Assembly (NCBI GenBank): GCA_017402445.1
Contig: JAFPME010000004.1
Location: 1 to 37,793, forward strand
Source: Prevotella sp.
GTDB lineage: Bacteria > Bacteroidota > Bacteroidia > Bacteroidales > Bacteroidaceae
Length of the DNA: 37,793 nucleotides
Reading direction: 5' to 3'
Shown: in pieces, positions 34,249-37,793 of the stretch
How positions within the stretch are numbered: position 1 is the stretch's first letter
Layout: each line of letters opens with the position of its first letter
Made by a program: the position numbers and the translations under genes
Notes under the pieces: generated by a model
The model's database searches: none
The model's input: the letters and a program-made list of their open reading frames with translations, nothing else
What the model was told of the DNA's origin: nothing

Positions 34249-34399
34249 GAAGAAGCCACCTGTCCCTTCAAATAGGACTGTTGTAACAAATAGAATCTTA
34301 AGAATTCTGTTAGAAAAATAAAGATTCATGATCACACAATATATTTTATTTAAGGTATTAGACGATGAAAACCGACAAAAAGTTGCAGAGGTTTATCAT

Positions 34400-36268
34400 T
34401 CAAGGTTTCCTCCATTGAATGGCGAGCATAGTGAGGTCATCGCTTTGCTCGGTATCGCCCACAAAGTCGGCCACGGTCTGCATCATACGCCCGATGAGCG
34501 TACGGGGCTCCTTGGAGGCGGTTTGTACCACCTCCAAGATCCGTTTCTTGCCAAACAGCTGGTGGTCGGCATCCTCGGCCTCATCGAGTCCGTCGGTATA
34601 GAGGAAGAGCGTACTGCCTGGGGCAAGGTCGGCCTCTTGAGCCATGAACTCCCAATCGGGTAAGGCACCTATGGGCAGATTGTTCTTTACGGCAAGAGGC
34701 TGTCCATCAACAAGCGGTGCTTTATGTCCGGCATTACAGTAGTGCAGGTGTCCGGTGTCAAGGTCGAGCACACCAGCGAAGAAGGTGACGAACATCGACA
34801 TGCCGTTTTGACGGCTCATTTGATCATTCATGCGGCTGACAATACGCATGGGCTCCGACTCACTCTCAGCCAACAGGCGGAAGGCTCCGCATACGGTGGT
34901 CATCACCAGCGCAGCTGGCACACCTTTACCTGAAACATCGCCTATGCAGAAATACAGGCAATTGTCGTGCAGGAAGAAATCGTAGAGGTCGCCGCCCACC
35001 TCCTTGGCGGGAGTCATTGAGGCATACACGTCGAGGCCTTCACGGTCGGGGAAGGCGTTGGGTACCATCGAATTCTGGATGTCTCGGGCGATGGACAGCT
35101 CGCTCTCAATAGCCGCCTTTTGGGCGGTCGTCGTCTTCAGTTCTTCGATATAATGACTGAGAGACTGCTGCATATTACCAAATGAGTCACGCAACAAGCG
35201 TATCTCGTCGTCGTCCCTGATGTCGGGCAGCGGAGCTTTGAAGTTTCCTTTCGCCACCTCTTCTGCCGAATGGGCGAAGCGGTGCAGGGGGGATGTGATC
35301 TTTCTGATCTGTTGGCGACAGAACAGGTAGATAGCAGCCAGACCCATGAGCATGACCGCCAGGATGGTGGTGTTCAGCATACGTCCATGCCGCTGTATCA
35401 GGTCTTTGGGCGCCACCATCATGACGGTCCACTCCGTGAATCTGACGGTGCGATAGCACACCCACGCCGGAACTCCATCAACAACGGCAGATACGGCTCC
35501 CTGCTTACCCTTGAAAGTTATGTTTGCATCGAGCGTGTCTTTCAGCATGCGATCTTTGTCAGGATGGAGAATATAACGGCCGTTACGGTCGATAATGCAG
35601 CAGTATGACGGGTGTTCTTCCTGCTTTTCCCCTATTTGTACTTTCTGCATCATATCAATTCTCAGATCCTCCAGCGAGAGGTCGGAGCAGAGCACGGCCA
35701 CGGGTTGTCCCTCATGGTTGTGGATGGGTATGGCGTGTGTGGTCAGCAGTCGCGGCGCTATATTGGTCGTCAGCAGCGGATTCTCAAAGTAGGGGTCCAC
35801 CCAGTCGGCACTATCACTCTTCAACCGCTCAGCATACCAGTCTTCCTCGAAGTAATCGTGATATACGCTATCTATGCGCATGATGCTTACCACATCTGCC
35901 GTATCGCGAGTGGCGAAGGGTGCGTAGAAACGGCCCTTCTCAGGATAATAATCAGGAACGAACAACAGTCCGCAGCTGACGATGCTGGGGTTCTGCCTGA
36001 CGATACGCTCCAGGTGGGCGTACAACCTGTCAGGATGAGCAATGTCGCGCTCTATCTCATGTACGTTGTTGGTGTTTGCCACATATACATCTGACAGTCT
36101 GCGCTGTAGCTCCCTGTACGTCCTCATCACCACGACCTCAAAACGCTGCTCAGCCTCGTCTTCCATATACTCCCTAACGGCGAAATACACCACCCCGGCA
36201 ATGACTGCCATCATTGCCAGTACCACCATCATGATGCGTAGTGTAAGTCGTTTGGAAATGGATCTCAT
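34400..36268 (-). CDS. Sensor-HAMP-SpoIIE phosphatase, module 2
   Basis: The 622-residue protein has a first span (MMVVLAMMAVIAGVVYFAV), a dCache-like periplasmic sensor similar to that of module 1 (SCGLLFVPDYYPEKGRF, YHDYFEEDWY, WVDPYFENP), a second span, a HAMP-like linker (ITSPLHRFAHSAEEVAKGNF, DEIRLLRDSF) and a C-terminal SpoIIE/PP2C phosphatase (VGGDLYDFF, GDVSGKG, TDGLDEAED, QSDDLTMLAI). Unlike module 1 it has no HATPase domain. I chose ATG 36268; ATG 36307 is a longer alternative that overlaps the upstream regulator gene. It probably dephosphorylates the STAS protein of its own operon. Confidence 0.92.
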   Translation of the reverse strand: MRSISKRLTLRIMMVVLAMMAVIAGVVYFAVREYMEDEAEQRFEVVVMRTYRELQRRLSDVYVANTNNVHEIERDIAHPDRLYAHLERIVRQNPSIVSCGLLFVPDYYPEKGRFYAPFATRDTADVVSIMRIDSVYHDYFEEDWYAERLKSDSADWVDPYFENPLLTTNIAPRLLTTHAIPIHNHEGQPVAVLCSDLSLEDLRIDMMQKVQIGEKQEEHPSYCCIIDRNGRYILHPDKDRMLKDTLDANITFKGKQGAVSAVVDGVPAWVCYRTVRFTEWTVMMVAPKDLIQRHGRMLNTTILAVMLMGLAAIYLFCRQQIRKITSPLHRFAHSAEEVAKGNFKAPLPDIRDDDEIRLLRDSFGNMQQSLSHYIEELKTTTAQKAAIESELSIARDIQNSMVPNAFPDREGLDVYASMTPAKEVGGDLYDFFLHDNCLYFCIGDVSGKGVPAALVMTTVCGAFRLLAESESEPMRIVSRMNDQMSRQNGMSMFVTFFAGVLDLDTGHLHYCNAGHKAPLVDGQPLAVKNNLPIGALPDWEFMAQEADLAPGSTLFLYTDGLDEAEDADHQLFGKKRILEVVQTASKEPRTLIGRMMQTVADFVGDTEQSDDLTMLAIQWRKP

Positions 36269-36287
36269 TTCGTTAAACAGACGAATG

Positions 36288-36857
36288 CTATACCGATCGC
36301 ACATCACTTGTAAAGAGGGCCCTGTAATCCGCAGGTGTCATGCCTGTGACATCCATGATGCGGCGCTGCAGGGTGCGCACATGGTTGAATCCTGAAGCCT
36401 CGGATATAGCAGCTATGCTGTAGTTATGCTGGGTGCGCAGCATTCGCATGGCGTTCATCGTACGGAGGTTGTCGATGTAGGCCTCCGGCGTGCGGTAGAT
36501 GGACTTGTTGCGGAAGAGGCGGATGAGGCGTTCCTGACTCACGCCGAGGAGTTCGGCCAACTGCCTGGTGTCGAAGTCGGGGTTCAGGTGAGAGCGCTTC
36601 TCTTCGAGCCGCAGGTCGATCAGGGCCATCAGCTGACTGTCGTCCTGCAGGTCGGCATTGCGCTGCCGCTCGATATTCTCCTCCATCAAGACCCGCGCCA
36701 CTTCGGCACGACGGCGCATTTCCACATTGTCCTCCAATTGTTCGCTGAGATTGAGGTTGCGACTGACCAGGCGTATCATCTCAGACTGCAATCGTTCGTT
36801 GTCAGCCCTCAGCCGCTCTACCTCGGCCTGCAACTGTTTGATCTCTTTTTCCGTCAT
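36288..36857 (-). CDS. AraC-type regulator with N-terminal coiled coil
   Basis: The 189-residue protein begins with a heptad-like coiled coil (about residues 3-65: EIKQLQAEVERLRADNERLQ...) and ends in an AraC-family double HTH from about residue 90 (FDTRQLAELLGVSQERLIRLFRNKS; YSIAAISEASGFNHVRTLQRRIMDVTGMTPADYRAL). There is no ligand-binding domain. It lies in the module 2 operon, overlapping the STAS gene by 4 bases and ending about 19 bases before the phosphatase start. An attractive reading is that the STAS protein or the coiled coil controls DNA binding. That is inference. Confidence 0.88.
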   Translation of the reverse strand: MTEKEIKQLQAEVERLRADNERLQSEMIRLVSRNLNLSEQLEDNVEMRRRAEVARVLMEENIERQRNADLQDDSQLMALIDLRLEEKRSHLNPDFDTRQLAELLGVSQERLIRLFRNKSIYRTPEAYIDNLRTMNAMRMLRTQHNYSIAAISEASGFNHVRTLQRRIMDVTGMTPADYRALFTSDVRSV

Positions 36858-37165
36858 AGCGTTTGGCGTATATCAAAGAGGCTAATGAATCCCACCTCGT
36901 CGAACACTTCGTAAATATCGTCGTTGAGCCCTACAAGAGTACACTTGCTGCCCTTACTCTTGGCAACCTTCAGCAAGTCGAGGAAGAGGCGCATGCCACT
37001 ACTGGTGATATATTCCAGATTGGTACAGTCGAGGATGATGTCATGGCCTTCGCAGTTATGTAGCACCTGCATGTCGCGTCCCACCTGAAGTGACGACGGT
37101 GTGTCGAGGCGACCTTCGAAGGTCATCACATAGTTCTGGTTTTCTTCTCTGAATTCAGTCTTCAT
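36854..37165 (-). CDS. STAS-domain protein, module 2
   Basis: The 103-residue STAS protein has GRLDTPSSLQVGRDM, DIILDCTNLEYITSSGMRLFLDLL and DEVGFISLFDIRQT. The probable phospho-acceptor is Ser56 in YITSSGMR. It is a clear paralogue of the module 1 STAS protein and the first gene of the minus-strand operon. No kinase-type HATPase is encoded in this operon, so phosphorylation by the module 1 fusion or by an enzyme encoded elsewhere is required if it switches classically. Confidence 0.92.
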   Translation of the reverse strand: MKTEFREENQNYVMTFEGRLDTPSSLQVGRDMQVLHNCEGHDIILDCTNLEYITSSGMRLFLDLLKVAKSKGSKCTLVGLNDDIYEVFDEVGFISLFDIRQTL

Positions 37166-37200
37166 CTTACTATCGTTTAATAGATACTGTAGTTTTGCTG

Positions 37201-37208
37201 CAAATATA
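37201..37208 (-). promoter_or_regulatory. Promoter -7 box of module 2
   Basis: TATATTTG on the minus strand (37208-37201) matches TAnnTTTG. The sequence upstream is A/T-rich, with no clean TTTG at the usual distance. The leader to the STAS ATG is about 30 bases. Confidence 0.55.
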
Positions 37209-37298
37209 AGTATATTTTTTTAAAACAACGATTAATTTCAAAAAAACCGATTCTTTGCATCGAATTCTTATGATGAATCACTGGAGAAGTGTGTGAAA

Positions 37299-37793
37299 TT
37301 ACCATACGGACTGATACCACTTCAGCTGCTTGATGTCCTCGTTGTTCTGGGCATAGTATTTACCGTACTCCGTGTTGGCATCCTGCGGAATATACATACT
37401 CACCCCGTGGTATTTCTCCTCTGTCATCTCGAAGTCGCTGTAGATGTAGCGACACGTCATGCAGGTCCGCCACTGTTTGGCAAAGCGTTTCTCGACGACG
37501 ACCTCGTCCAGCGCCTGCTTCCACTGCTGGTAGTCGCTCTCCGACAGCTGTGAGCGGAAGAAGTCTCCGGCATCGTAGAAGAGATTGTACTCCTGGTGAA
37601 ACTGTATGCTCGAGGCGCTGTAGCCGTAGTGTATCAGTCCTTGTGTGTCGGCATGGTCGTGCCGATGCTCTATGCCGGCATGCTGCTGGGAGGTACACCT
37701 GCCCTCCAAGGGCTGCTCGTCACCCTGTTGCTGATAGCGGCTTCCTTCGTAGCCAATATATTGGCGGGCGTGATAGCGCTGAGGATGATTAAA
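37299..37793 (-). CDS. C-terminal part of an unrecognised protein (5' end outside window)
   Basis: The frame is open from the window edge to the stop at 37299, giving 164 residues. The last ~100 look like a genuine protein (FHQEYNLFYDAGDFFRSQLS, CMTCRYIYSDFEMTEEKYHGVSMYIP, KQLKWYQSVW). The upstream part is rich in His, Gln and Arg and its reading is less certain. There is one CxxC pair but no recognisable domain. It lies upstream of and codirectional with the module 2 operon, separated by that operon's promoter. Confidence 0.55.
   Translation of the reverse strand, partial: FNHPQRYHARQYIGYEGSRYQQQGDEQPLEGRCTSQQHAGIEHRHDHADTQGLIHYGYSASSIQFHQEYNLFYDAGDFFRSQLSESDYQQWKQALDEVVVEKRFAKQWRTCMTCRYIYSDFEMTEEKYHGVSMYIPQDANTEYGKYYAQNNEDIKQLKWYQSVW

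Noticed and set aside
37650-37793. A hydrophobic + strand frame resembling membrane spans (VPMLYAGMLLGG...)
   Set aside because: It is the codon-aligned antisense of the His/Gln/Arg-rich minus-strand ORF, where hydrophilic codons automatically read as hydrophobic ones. It has no start signal. I keep some doubt, since the minus-strand reading of this stretch is also unusual.

Overview
The window is chromosomal DNA of a Bacteroidales bacterium, most likely a Prevotellaceae member with GC content by eye in the mid-50s percent. The evidence is the promoter style (-7 boxes of the form TAnnTTTG, twice with an exact TTTG 19-20 bases upstream), a T9SS-type C-terminal tail on the first partial protein, the DUF6242/DUF6089-uppS-bamA-skp-murI gene order, and high-GC third codon positions. 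I saw no rRNA, tRNA, CRISPR array, transposase or phage gene.

Layout. (1) 1-998: tail of a secreted protein, a nearly gene-free stretch, and a short transcription unit for a 31-residue single-span peptide. (2) 999-9515: an envelope-biogenesis run, all on +: lipoprotein, outer-membrane protein, uppS, bamA, three skp/ompH paralogues, murI. (3) 9620-11689: an extended SDR epimerase/dehydratase and an integral-membrane PAP2 enzyme, ending at a strong bidirectional terminator. (4) 11835-13929, minus: a CoA-transferase and an unknown small ORF whose 5' end runs into a 22-bp tandem repeat. (5) 14112-16276: an LTA-synthase-like membrane sulfatase-fold enzyme. (6) 16348-21384: remnant of a SpoIIE-type phosphatase gene, then an operon of a PAP2 phosphatase with a barrel-like C-terminal half, a sensor/SpoIIE-phosphatase/HATPase fusion, and a STAS protein. 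(7) metG. (8) 23889-31006: a tightly packed six-gene cassette of CHASE2 sensor, Sel1/caspase protease, DUF4384-like protein and three secreted or outer-membrane proteins. (9) 31143-34229: pyrE, an SRPBCC protein, argH and a lipoprotein, closed by a terminator that overlaps the stop codon. (10) 34400-37165, minus: a second partner-switching set (STAS, AraC-type regulator with coiled coil, sensor/SpoIIE phosphatase). (11) 37299-37793: C-terminal part of an unrecognised minus-strand protein.

The most interesting part is 16.3-37.2 kb. Two partner-switching modules (plus a dead fragment of a third phosphatase) flank a CHASE2-caspase cassette. Only the first module carries the HATPase kinase/anti-sigma-like domain; only the second carries an obvious DNA-binding protein; no sigma factor lies nearby. 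A reasonable but unproven model is a periplasm-sensing phosphorelay that switches STAS proteins and an AraC-type regulator, with an envelope-located caspase-like system as a neighbouring and possibly controlled output. A pair of mutually exclusive hairpins just upstream of the CHASE2 gene could gate expression of that cassette.
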